Source of the DNA: Nitrospirota bacterium
GTDB taxonomy: Bacteria; Nitrospirota; Thermodesulfovibrionia; UBA6902; DSMQ01
NCBI GenBank assembly: GCA_016207865.1
Contig: JACQZD010000004.1
Location: forward strand, 1 to 12,417
Direction of reading: 5' to 3'
DNA: 12,417 nucleotides
Shown one piece after another: positions 1 through 5,518 of the stretch. Both the position numbers and the translations under genes were made by a program. The notes under the pieces were generated by a model. It saw only the letters and a program-made list of their open reading frames with translations, was not told the DNA's origin and made no database searches. How positions within the stretch are numbered: the stretch's first letter is position 1; each line of letters opens with the position of its first letter.

Positions 1-539
1 TTCCATATCATGGAAGTAAATTCATTGCCGTAGCCGGTAGTTGCCGCGACAATAGAATCGTTTTCAGGCGCAACATAAAAAGAGTGCACGAAATAAAAAT
101 ATGTATTATCCTTAATGCCGTTTAGAAGCGGATTTTCTTTTTGTATCTTTACTTCATTCCAGCCCATGTGGGGAACCTTAAGAGTTGACTGTTGACTGTT
201 GACTGTTGACTGTTGAAATCGCAAGACCTTCCCCTTGAAAATATCAAGCCCCATGCATTTGCCGAACTCATCTGATTCGCTGAAAAGCACCTGAAGCCCG
301 AGGCATATTCCCAAATAAGGCTTGCCTTTTTTGACGGCGCGTACAATGGCATCCGTCAGTTTAAGATATGAAAGCTCCCTCATGCAGTCCCGGAATGCGC
401 CCACTCCTGGAAGGACAATGCCGTCAGCCTTATCAATAACATCAGGACTGCTTGTAACTTCGGCATTAACGCCTGCCTTGAGAAAGCCCTTTTCAACGCT
501 TCTCAGGTTGCCCATTCCGTAGTCAATGATTGCAATCAT
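1..539 (-). CDS. hisH: HisH, glutaminase subunit of imidazole glycerol phosphate synthase (5' part, runs off the window)
   Basis: This subunit releases ammonia from glutamine for HisF, which makes imidazole glycerol phosphate and AICAR in cytoplasmic histidine biosynthesis. The protein begins MIAIIDYGMGNLRSV, the usual HisH N-terminus. LPGVGAF lies at residues 43-49 and the nucleophile elbow GICLGLQ at 77-83, with catalytic Cys79. VPHMGWN (122-128) and FVHSFY (150-155) are also standard HisH blocks. The His-Glu part of the triad should lie beyond the window edge. 179 codons are visible of about 200 expected. Residues 109-119 (QQSTVNSQQST) come from a 7-bp tandem repeat inserted in frame between two conserved blocks, and family members have only a short link there. 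No Shine-Dalgarno precedes the ATG at 539; a TATAAT sits 6 nt upstream. The family call is firm. What follows hisH in the operon is outside the window. Confidence 0.95.
   Translation of the reverse strand, partial: MIAIIDYGMGNLRSVEKGFLKAGVNAEVTSSPDVIDKADGIVLPGVGAFRDCMRELSYLKLTDAIVRAVKKGKPYLGICLGLQVLFSESDEFGKCMGLDIFKGKVLRFQQSTVNSQQSTLKVPHMGWNEVKIQKENPLLNGIKDNTYFYFVHSFYVAPENDSIVAATTGYGNEFTSMIW
182..216. repeat. 7-bp tandem repeat array inside hisH
   Basis: On the plus strand there are four perfect CTGTTGA units (189-216) preceded by one variant GAGTTGA (182-188). The array lies wholly inside the hisH frame and encodes QQSTVNSQQST on the minus strand. It is followed by TGAAAT (214-219, overlapping the last unit). 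The unit resembles the ACAGTTG/ACAGTTA/ACTGTTA array at 8309-8350. Confidence 0.9.
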
Positions 540-545
540 TTTTTT

Positions 546-551
546 ATTATA
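546..551 (-). promoter_or_regulatory. Possible -10 box of a leaderless hisH transcript
   Basis: A perfect TATAAT on the minus strand is separated from the hisH ATG by only six A residues, so transcription would start at or next to the ATG. There is no Shine-Dalgarno. The -35 region is poor (TTATTT at 17 bp spacing). The reading as a leaderless promoter is inference. Confidence 0.35.
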
Positions 552-631
552 TCATTATCATGGGGTAAAAATAACACGGCTGTTACACTAATTTTTAAAA
601 GTCAGGTTTTATGTTAATGTCTCTATGCAGA

Positions 632-698
632 TGTCATTCCCGCTTGTCGGGAATCTTTCCGGCTTGTTCGGAAGGATGCTGGACAAGCCAGCATGACA
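632..698. repeat. Dispersed palindromic element with three hairpins
   Basis: The element is bounded by TGTCAT (632-637) and ATGACA (693-698), a 6-bp terminal inverted repeat. Inside are three consecutive hairpins. ATTCCCG/CGGGAAT (636-642 and 648-654) has loop CTTGT. TTCCG/CGGAA (657-661 and 669-673) has a 7-nt loop. ATGCTGG/CCAGCAT (676-682 and 688-694) has loop ACAAG. This is the look of REP-like elements found in many copies in related genomes; copy number cannot be judged here. It lies between divergent hisH and the arginine decarboxylase gene. Confidence 0.75.
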
Positions 699-781
699 GA
701 CAGGGAGGTTCTAAAAGGGTTATATAGCATAACTGTTTTCAGGATATTTCTAAATTGGCAAGACATGGTCAATCATCCGGC

Positions 782-811
782 TTGCAAAATGAAATCGTTT
801 TGGTGTATATT
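782..811 (+). promoter_or_regulatory. Sigma70-type promoter for the arginine decarboxylase operon
   Basis: TTGCAA (782-787), an 18-bp spacer and TATATT (806-811) lie about 28 nt ahead of the proposed TTG start at 840. The position gives a short leader containing the Shine-Dalgarno AAAAGG (826-831). It argues against the longer reading frame that opens at 693. Confidence 0.5.
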
Positions 812-839
812 TTCTGCAATTAAACAAAAGGCAAAAACT

Positions 840-1442
840 TTGGCAAAGAAAAAATCAGAAGACATAGACCCCGTCTTTATAAAACCGAATGACGTTATGA
901 TTCCGAGGAAGGTATTTTTTACAAAGGGTGTTGGGATGCATAAGGACAAGCTTGCCTCGTTTGAGCTTGCATTAAGGGGCGCAGGCATTGAGAAATGCAA
1001 CCTCGTTTATGTTTCAAGCATTTTTCCCGCCACCTGCAGGATAATTACAAAAGACAAAGGGCTGAATATGATTCATCCCGGACAGATAACCTACTGCGTA
1101 ATGGCAAGAAACGAGACCAACGAACCCAACAGGCTTATCTCATCTTCCATAGGGCTTGCAGTGCCAAAGGATAACACCAACTACGGATACCTCTCAGAGC
1201 ATCATTCTTTTGGCGAGACGGCAAAAAAATCAGGCGAATATGCCGAAGACCTGGCAGCCACTATGCTCGCGACAACACTCGGCGTTCCCTTTGACCCTAA
1301 CCTTGCATGGGACGAAAGAAAACAGGTCTATAAGGCAAGCGGCTATATCTTTAAATCCACCCATATCTGCCAGTCTGCAGAAGGCAATAAAAACGGCCTG
1401 TGGACTACGGCAGTTGCCGCTGCAGTATTTATAATGGATTAG
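840..1442 (+). CDS. Pyruvoyl-dependent arginine decarboxylase (PvlArgDC)
   Basis: This enzyme decarboxylates arginine to agmatine using a protein-bound pyruvoyl group made by self-cleavage of the proenzyme. The conserved start block IPRKVFFTKGVG is followed by LVYVSSIFPA. Cleavage is expected between the two serines (residues 59 and 60), and the second becomes the pyruvoyl group. Further family blocks are RNETNEPNRLISSSIG, YGYLSEHHSFGET, a GEYAEDLAATMLATTLG stretch and GLWTTAVAAAVFI at the C-terminus. I chose the TTG at 840 (MAKKKSED, 200 aa) because AAAAGG lies 8 nt upstream and a promoter lies at 782-811. The ATG at 897 is the fallback but has no Shine-Dalgarno. An ATG at 693 lies in the palindromic repeat and is upstream of the promoter. 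The agmatinase gene follows after 16 nt, completing arginine to putrescine. The family is best known from archaea and scattered bacterial phyla. Confidence 0.9.
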   Translation: MAKKKSEDIDPVFIKPNDVMIPRKVFFTKGVGMHKDKLASFELALRGAGIEKCNLVYVSSIFPATCRIITKDKGLNMIHPGQITYCVMARNETNEPNRLISSSIGLAVPKDNTNYGYLSEHHSFGETAKKSGEYAEDLAATMLATTLGVPFDPNLAWDERKQVYKASGYIFKSTHICQSAEGNKNGLWTTAVAAAVFIMD

Positions 1443-1458
1443 GAGTTTTGTCAGCGTA

Positions 1459-2346
1459 TTGAAAACAAAAGTTCCCCATAACTTCGGCGGTCTGCCGGAG
1501 GAATTTTCAAGCTATAGAAACTCCGAAATAGTTGTCCTGCCGATTCCTTTTGACAATACAAGCTCATGGCTCAAAGGCGCTGACAGGGGGCCGGAAGCAA
1601 TTATTGAGGCTTCAAAGAATATGGAGCTTTATGATATTGAGACAAACTCCGAGGTTTATAAAATGGGAATCTTCACGTTAAAGCCTCTTACTGACTCCGG
1701 CTCAAAAAAAATGGTTGATAAGGCATACCGGCAGGTTGGAAAACTGCTTGACGATGGAAAATTCATTGTCTCTCTCGGCGGCGAACACACTGTATCCCTC
1801 GGACCCATAAAGGCTCACGCAGAAAAATTTAATGATATGAGCATTCTGCATCTTGATGCGCATTCTGACAGAAGGGATTCCTATGAAGGGGATAAACTAA
1901 GCCATGCGTGTGTAATGGCGAGAGCAAAAGAAGTTATAGCGTACAGCGCACAGCGTACAGCGTCAAAAAAAGACAGCATTGTTTCGGTTGGAATCAGGAG
2001 TATGGACTCATCTGAGTTAAAAAATATCAAAGGGCAGAAAATTTTTTATGCGTCAGGGATTTATAAATCAAAAAACTGGATTAAAGAGGCGGTAAAAAGG
2101 CTTACAAGAAATGTTTATGTCACAATAGACCTTGATGTGTTTGATTCCGGGATTATGCCTTCAACAGGCACACCTGAACCCGGCGGGTTAAACTGGTATC
2201 AGGTGATTGATTTGCTTGAGGCTGTTGCAGTGAATAAGAATATAATTGGATTTGATGTTGTGGAACTCTGCCCGTCCCAAAACAAAGCCCCTGACTTCTT
2301 AGCGGCAAAACTGATTTACAAACTGCTGAGTTTAAAGTTCGGGTGA
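1459..2346 (+). CDS. speB: Agmatinase (ureohydrolase family)
   Basis: Agmatinase hydrolyses agmatine to putrescine and urea with a binuclear manganese centre in the cytoplasm. All six expected metal ligands are visible: His110 in SLGGEHTVS, Asp133/His135/Asp137 in LDAHSDRRD, and Asp224/Asp226 in TIDLDVFD. The C-terminal part carries PSTGTPEPGGL and GFDVVELCP. The length of 295 aa is normal for the family. The start is a TTG at 1459, with AGGAG at 1441-1445 overlapping the stop of the decarboxylase gene; the spacing of 13 nt is long. Residues 160-169 (IAYSAQRTAS) come from a tandem 7-bp repeat inserted between VMARAKEV and SIVSVGIRS, where relatives have a shorter link. The insertion keeps the frame and misses the metal ligands, so the enzyme is probably still active. 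Agmatinase is favoured over arginase or formiminoglutamase because of the neighbouring arginine decarboxylase. Confidence 0.9.
   Translation: MKTKVPHNFGGLPEEFSSYRNSEIVVLPIPFDNTSSWLKGADRGPEAIIEASKNMELYDIETNSEVYKMGIFTLKPLTDSGSKKMVDKAYRQVGKLLDDGKFIVSLGGEHTVSLGPIKAHAEKFNDMSILHLDAHSDRRDSYEGDKLSHACVMARAKEVIAYSAQRTASKKDSIVSVGIRSMDSSELKNIKGQKIFYASGIYKSKNWIKEAVKRLTRNVYVTIDLDVFDSGIMPSTGTPEPGGLNWYQVIDLLEAVAVNKNIIGFDVVELCPSQNKAPDFLAAKLIYKLLSLKFG
1936..1963. repeat. 7-bp tandem repeat array inside the agmatinase gene
   Basis: Four abutting units are ATAGCGT, ACAGCGC, ACAGCGT and ACAGCGT. They encode IAYSAQRTAS (residues 160-169) in the agmatinase frame. The same ATAGCGT/ACAGCGT words recur in the intergenic array at 6214-6290. 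Confidence 0.9.
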
Positions 2347-2373
2347 GAGTTCTCTGTTTTTTGTAAAGCCCAC

Positions 2374-2432
2374 AACTTGACTTTAACTTCTTGTTGACCA
2401 TCTAATATCAATAGATTAAAATTAGTCAAGTT
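2374..2432. promoter_or_regulatory. 9-bp inverted repeat upstream of the HhH-methyltransferase operon
   Basis: AACTTGACT (2374-2382) and its exact reverse complement AGTCAAGTT (2424-2432) flank 41 bp of AT-rich DNA that holds TTGACC (2394-2399) and TAATAT (2403-2408). The pair brackets the likely promoter of the 2458 gene, so it could be a two-site operator. An operator role is inference; only the inverted repeat is seen. Confidence 0.4.
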
Positions 2433-2457
2433 ATTGAATACGTCTTAAAGGGGATTT

Positions 2458-2883
2458 ATGAAAACATGGACTCACCCTGGCGGGAAATTGGTAGAACTTG
2501 GCGCTAAGACACTAACACAGGATGAACTTTTTGCAATTCTTATCGGCACAGGTTATAAAGGAAGGTCGGCAGAAGATATTGCAAAAGAACTACTTGATAA
2601 TTATTTTTCCATTTATGGACTTTTGGGCAAGACACCTTCCGATTTATTGAAGATAAGCGGCATTAAAGACGGCAAAGTAAGGCGGATTGCCGCTGTGTTT
2701 GAAATTACTAAGAGAATACTAAAGGAAAGAAAATACGGATCATTAAACGGTTTAATGGGAACAAAATTGTCGGACTGGGCAAAGATAAAAGGACTTGGCG
2801 ATGTTAAAATAATTAGAATCGCCGCAGCCTATGAGCTGATGCTCAGGTTGATAAAGGGCTTAAGAGGCGAAAATCCTTTTTAG
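2458..2883 (+). CDS. RadC-type helix-hairpin-helix (UPF0758 N-terminal) protein without the MPN/JAB domain
   Basis: The protein starts like the N-terminal domain of RadC: GGKLVELGAKTLTQDELFA followed by ILIGTGYKGRSAEDIAKELL, then LLKISGIKDGKVRRIAAVFEI, a helix-hairpin-helix. A second related hairpin, WAKIKGLGDVKIIRIAAAYEL, follows near residues 108-128 and looks like a partial duplication of the first. RadC itself is about 220 aa and carries a C-terminal JAB/MPN metal-binding domain (HxHP...D); here the 141-aa protein ends after the second hairpin and no such motif is present. HhH units of this type usually bind DNA non-specifically. The ATG follows AAAGGGGA with short spacing. The methyltransferase gene begins 12 nt after the stop and its Shine-Dalgarno overlaps the stop region, so the two are probably co-transcribed. 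Its exact role is unknown; DNA binding in support of the restriction-modification-like neighbour is my inference. Confidence 0.7.
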   Translation: MKTWTHPGGKLVELGAKTLTQDELFAILIGTGYKGRSAEDIAKELLDNYFSIYGLLGKTPSDLLKISGIKDGKVRRIAAVFEITKRILKERKYGSLNGLMGTKLSDWAKIKGLGDVKIIRIAAAYELMLRLIKGLRGENPF

Positions 2884-2895
2884 AGGTGACTATAT

Positions 2896-4002
2896 TTGAA
2901 ACGGAATAGATTAAAAAAAGACAGGGACAGAGAAACCGGAAAAGTGAACGGTTTCTCAACCAATCATATTGAGAGACAAATTCCTCCCGAGGCGCATACG
3001 TCAATGTATGTATGGCATAAATACTGGTCAAGGAAGACCTGGAATGTTGTCGGCGAATATATCAAGACGTATTGCCCTGAAGGTGGTATTGTTCTAGACC
3101 CTTTTGCAGGCAGTGGCATAACAGCAATGGAGGCGTTGAAAAACAACAGACGCGCCATTGTCTGCGATCTGAATCCGATAGCAACCGAGATAATCCGGCT
3201 AACAATAAAACCGGTTAAAGAGAAAGATTTGCACGAGGCCTTCAGCCGCGTTGAAGAAAGGGTCAGAAAAAAAATCGAAAGCCTCTATTTGACAACCTGC
3301 AGGGACTGTGGCGAAGAATTCCCGTTTACGTGTGCGATCTGGGAAAGCAATAAGTGCCTTGAAATCAGATACCAGACTTGTCCAAAATGCGGAGGCACAT
3401 GTAGGGCTGATTGCGAATTAAATGACTATGACTATAAACTTCTCAAGAAGATAGAGTCATCCAAAATAAAGGGATGGTACCCTGAAAATAAATTCTATTA
3501 TCCCGATGGAATGCCTTTTAAAGAAAAACAGCAATACGACTCGGTAGACGAGCTTTTCACAAAACGCAACTTACAAGCGCTTGCATGGCTGATGGACGCA
3601 ATAGAGGAAGAGCCGAGCAAGGGTTTAAGAGATTTTCTAAAAATTGGTTTTTCTTCCGTGAGCCATCTGTGTAGTAGGCTCTTGGCTGAGGGAAGACCCG
3701 GGTACCGACCTTTCAGCGGTGTGGGTTGGAATCAACAGAGCTATTGGTATACACCTCGCTATATGGAGTCAAATGTTTGGGATAAATTTGAAAGTGCAAT
3801 TAAGGGACATCAAGGTCTTTTAAAAGCTAAGGTTGAGTCTAATAAAAAATTTAAGGATATAAAAATAGGTTCTTCATTTGAGCAAGTTATTTCAGGCAAT
3901 GCGGATGTATTTATTTACAATGGCTCGTGTATTGATTTGATGAAAAAAATGCCTGTAAGCTACAGTATGGGGAGCTTTCTTATATGTGGGTTTCATGGTT
4001 AA
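2896..4002 (+). CDS. N-terminal fragment of the DNA methyltransferase (SAM-binding half and zinc ribbon)
   Basis: This is the SAM-binding half of an amino-methyltransferase (N6-adenine or N4-cytosine type). Motif X-like HKYWSRKTWNVVGEYI lies at residues 41-56, motif I as VLDPFAGSGITAMEAL at 66-81 and DLNP at 91-94. A zinc ribbon follows (CRDC at 135-138, CPKC at 162-165) in the region expected to help recognise target DNA. NGSCIDLMKKMP at 342-353 is the usual run-up to motif IV. The last 15 codons (VSYSMGSFLICGFHG) are out of frame and end in a chance stop. The start is a TTG at 2896, with AGAGGTGA (2882-2889) as a good Shine-Dalgarno. The order motif I, recognition region, motif IV fits alpha-class enzymes. 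Without DPPY this fragment cannot transfer methyl groups, although it may still fold. Confidence 0.75.
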   Translation: MKRNRLKKDRDRETGKVNGFSTNHIERQIPPEAHTSMYVWHKYWSRKTWNVVGEYIKTYCPEGGIVLDPFAGSGITAMEALKNNRRAIVCDLNPIATEIIRLTIKPVKEKDLHEAFSRVEERVRKKIESLYLTTCRDCGEEFPFTCAIWESNKCLEIRYQTCPKCGGTCRADCELNDYDYKLLKKIESSKIKGWYPENKFYYPDGMPFKEKQQYDSVDELFTKRNLQALAWLMDAIEEEPSKGLRDFLKIGFSSVSHLCSRLLAEGRPGYRPFSGVGWNQQSYWYTPRYMESNVWDKFESAIKGHQGLLKAKVESNKKFKDIKIGSSFEQVISGNADVFIYNGSCIDLMKKMPVSYSMGSFLICGFHG

Positions 4003-4829
4003 AGATGAATGGCGATTATCTAAAAGATGTCTTAGCTAATGAAATCATCAGAAATGAACGTCAACATAAAGATTTTAATGTTTATCATTCATTGCTTTCG
4101 TCAAGTTTCCAGGGTATGTTTAAGGTCTTAAAGCCTAAACATTATCTCACCCTGACGTTTCATAATCCGACATTTAAGATTCGTAACTCTACAATCAGGG
4201 CAGGCGTTTTTACAGGTTTTGAGTTTCAAAAGATACATCATCAGGAACTTGCAAGACCTTCTGCAAAGTCTTTACTTCAACCTTTTGGCTCGGCGCAGGG
4301 GGATTTTTATCTGCGATTTTATAAGCAGAGAATGAAATCTGCTGTAATTCATCCAAAAGAAATTGATGAACTGAGATTTGAAAAGATAGTAGTTGATACA
4401 ACGATTGCGCTTCTTGCCGAGAGGGCAGAGCCAACACCGTATACAATCATAATTAATTATATAGACCCTGTGCTCGCAAAACAGGGTTATTTCTCAAGCC
4501 TTGATACCGGACTTGATATTAACGCAGTTCTGAAAAATCATCTGGACAAAGAATTCGTGCTTCTGCCGACAAAGATTGGAGGCGCTGAAGGTAAGTTGTG
4601 GTGGTTTAAAGACACTGCCATTGTCCCCCGACTCCATGAAATCCCCTTAACGGAACGGGTAGAGCAGACTGTTTACAGGAAACTCTATCAAAAAGGTAAA
4701 GTTACTTTTACTGAAGTATGGGATGCTGTAAGTACCGAGTTTCCCAACTCTCTTACCTCAGACAGCACAAGCATCCTTGACGCACTGAAATTTATGCCCG
4801 GCAGGTTGCAGGCGGCTACTGGATGTTAA
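3984..4829 (+). CDS. Middle fragment of the DNA methyltransferase (after motif IV)
   Basis: The true homology begins about seven codons before this ATG: in the same frame, CAG at 3963 opens QYGELSYMWVSWLKMN, the block that normally follows DPPYGG. Downstream, MFKVLKPKHYLTLTFHN and ELARPSAKSLLQPFGSAQGD match the late motifs of large adenine-specific methylases. The rest (about residues 110-270) is an uncharacterised alpha/beta stretch ending in TSDSTSILDALK. The final residues FMPGRLQAATGC are out of frame after a single-base loss near 4788-4793. No Shine-Dalgarno fits the ATG at 3984, which supports its being internal to a longer gene. As a free protein it would lack the SAM-binding site and the catalytic motif. 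Confidence 0.65.
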   Translation: MWVSWLKMNGDYLKDVLANEIIRNERQHKDFNVYHSLLSSSFQGMFKVLKPKHYLTLTFHNPTFKIRNSTIRAGVFTGFEFQKIHHQELARPSAKSLLQPFGSAQGDFYLRFYKQRMKSAVIHPKEIDELRFEKIVVDTTIALLAERAEPTPYTIIINYIDPVLAKQGYFSSLDTGLDINAVLKNHLDKEFVLLPTKIGGAEGKLWWFKDTAIVPRLHEIPLTERVEQTVYRKLYQKGKVTFTEVWDAVSTEFPNSLTSDSTSILDALKFMPGRLQAATGC

Positions 4830-5392
4830 CGCCTGAGATTCAACAGAGATTAAGCCAGCACAGCGAAATGATTGCCATATTAGCGGCTATAGGCAAAAAA
4901 CAGGGATATGATATTTGGGTTGGCAGAAGAGAACAACAAGAAAAAGATCATAGCATTATTTCACAAGGCAAGAAATTATCTGAATACATGACGTTTAAAC
5001 ATTTGAAAGTTGATAATGCTGAGAACAAAGAAGTAGTTGAAAATATTGACCTTTTATGGATAAAGGGAACTGAAATAACGGCTGTCTTTGAAGTTGAATC
5101 CACAACAAGCATGATGAGCGCTTTGATGAGAGGCTCAAATGTGGACAGCACAGTTGATAAATTCATGGTATTACCAGAAGAGAGAGAAACACAATTTAAT
5201 AACAAAATGACTTCTCCTCTTTTCAGAGAACATTTTGAAAATGAAAATTGGAAGATAATCTTTTTTGACGCATTGCGAACTGCTTATGTTAAAGAAAAAA
5301 CAGATTTGGACATTTATTCAATTATAAATAAAAAAAATGTCAGTGCCAGCATCTCTGCAAAAGGGACAAAAAATCAAGAAAAGTTGTTTTAA
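4823..5392 (+). CDS. C-terminal fragment: restriction-endonuclease-like domain of the methyltransferase fusion
   Basis: The 189-aa fragment has GKKQGYDIWVGRREQ at residues 24-38, NIDLLWIKGTEIT at 74-86, AVFEVESTTS at 87-96 and ALMRGSNV at 100-107. Asp76, Glu90 and Glu92 are spaced like the D...ExE core of PD-(D/E)XK nucleases, so I infer a nuclease or nuclease-derived fold. FMVLPEERE and WKIIFFDALRTAY follow, as expected for the tail of such domains. Its ATG overlaps the preceding stop by 7 nt. Homologous sequence continues upstream of the ATG in the same frame (YARQVAGGYW), so it was probably once joined to the methyltransferase. If translation re-initiates at the overlap, a free nuclease domain without its methyltransferase could be made. 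That would be toxic if it were active, so it is probably silent or inactive. Confidence 0.6.
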   Translation: MLTPEIQQRLSQHSEMIAILAAIGKKQGYDIWVGRREQQEKDHSIISQGKKLSEYMTFKHLKVDNAENKEVVENIDLLWIKGTEITAVFEVESTTSMMSALMRGSNVDSTVDKFMVLPEERETQFNNKMTSPLFREHFENENWKIIFFDALRTAYVKEKTDLDIYSIINKKNVSASISAKGTKNQEKLF

Positions 5393-5418
5393 AAACCTTA
5401 TGTCGTTATAGCTTCTTT

Positions 5419-5448
5419 TTAACACCATGAAGTTACAAATAAGATAAT
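5419..5448 (+). promoter_or_regulatory. Possible promoter of the RHH antitoxin gene
   Basis: TTAACA (5419-5424), an 18-bp spacer and GATAAT (5443-5448) lie about 70 bp ahead of the ATG at 5519. The matches are moderate and the region is AT-rich, so chance is a real possibility. Confidence 0.3.
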
Positions 5449-5518
5449 ATTTAAAGAAGATGTATACATAGGGGCAGGTCAGATTTATTACATTGGAGGA
5501 TAATTAAGAGGTAAAACA

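Larger units (their letters stand above)
2896..5392 (+). pseudogene. Broken DNA methyltransferase with C-terminal nuclease-like domain (three frames of one ancestral gene)
   Basis: Three overlapping frames (2896-4002, 3984-4829, 4823-5392) read as successive parts of one protein of about 830 aa. The order is motif X/I (DPFAGSG), a zinc-ribbon-containing middle, then motif IV, the C-terminal methyltransferase blocks and a nuclease-like domain. At the first join the text runs MKKMP in one frame and then QYGELSYMWVSWL in another. The segment that should lie between them and carry the catalytic DPPY is missing, an estimated 40-45 nt. At the second join, frame 2 upstream of the ATG at 4823 already reads YARQVAGGYW, which continues naturally from SILDALK in frame 0 if one base is missing near 4788-4793. 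I therefore read the locus as one inactivated gene. The alternative is three separate short proteins with overlapping ends, but the lost DPPY would still leave no methyltransferase activity. Confidence 0.7.

Noticed and set aside
693..839. Longer N-terminus for the arginine decarboxylase, starting at the ATG at 693
   Set aside because: The ATG lies in the palindromic repeat element and upstream of the promoter at 782-811. The added residues have no resemblance to the family, and the TTG at 840 has a Shine-Dalgarno.
2344..2365. Rho-independent terminator after agmatinase (AGAGTTCTCT followed by a T run)
   Set aside because: The stem is only 4 bp with a 2-nt loop, too small to be convincing.
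2377..2408. Promoter TTGACT ... TAATAT ahead of the HhH gene
   Set aside because: The spacer is 20 bp, outside the usual 16-18. The TTGACC at 2394 has only a weak -10 (TTAAAA), so no promoter was called there.
4270..4310. Repeat-derived insert encoding QPFGSAQGD in the methyltransferase middle fragment
   Set aside because: Similar words occur in some dispersed repeats, but the motif also fits the conserved late block of this methylase family, so an insert need not be invoked.
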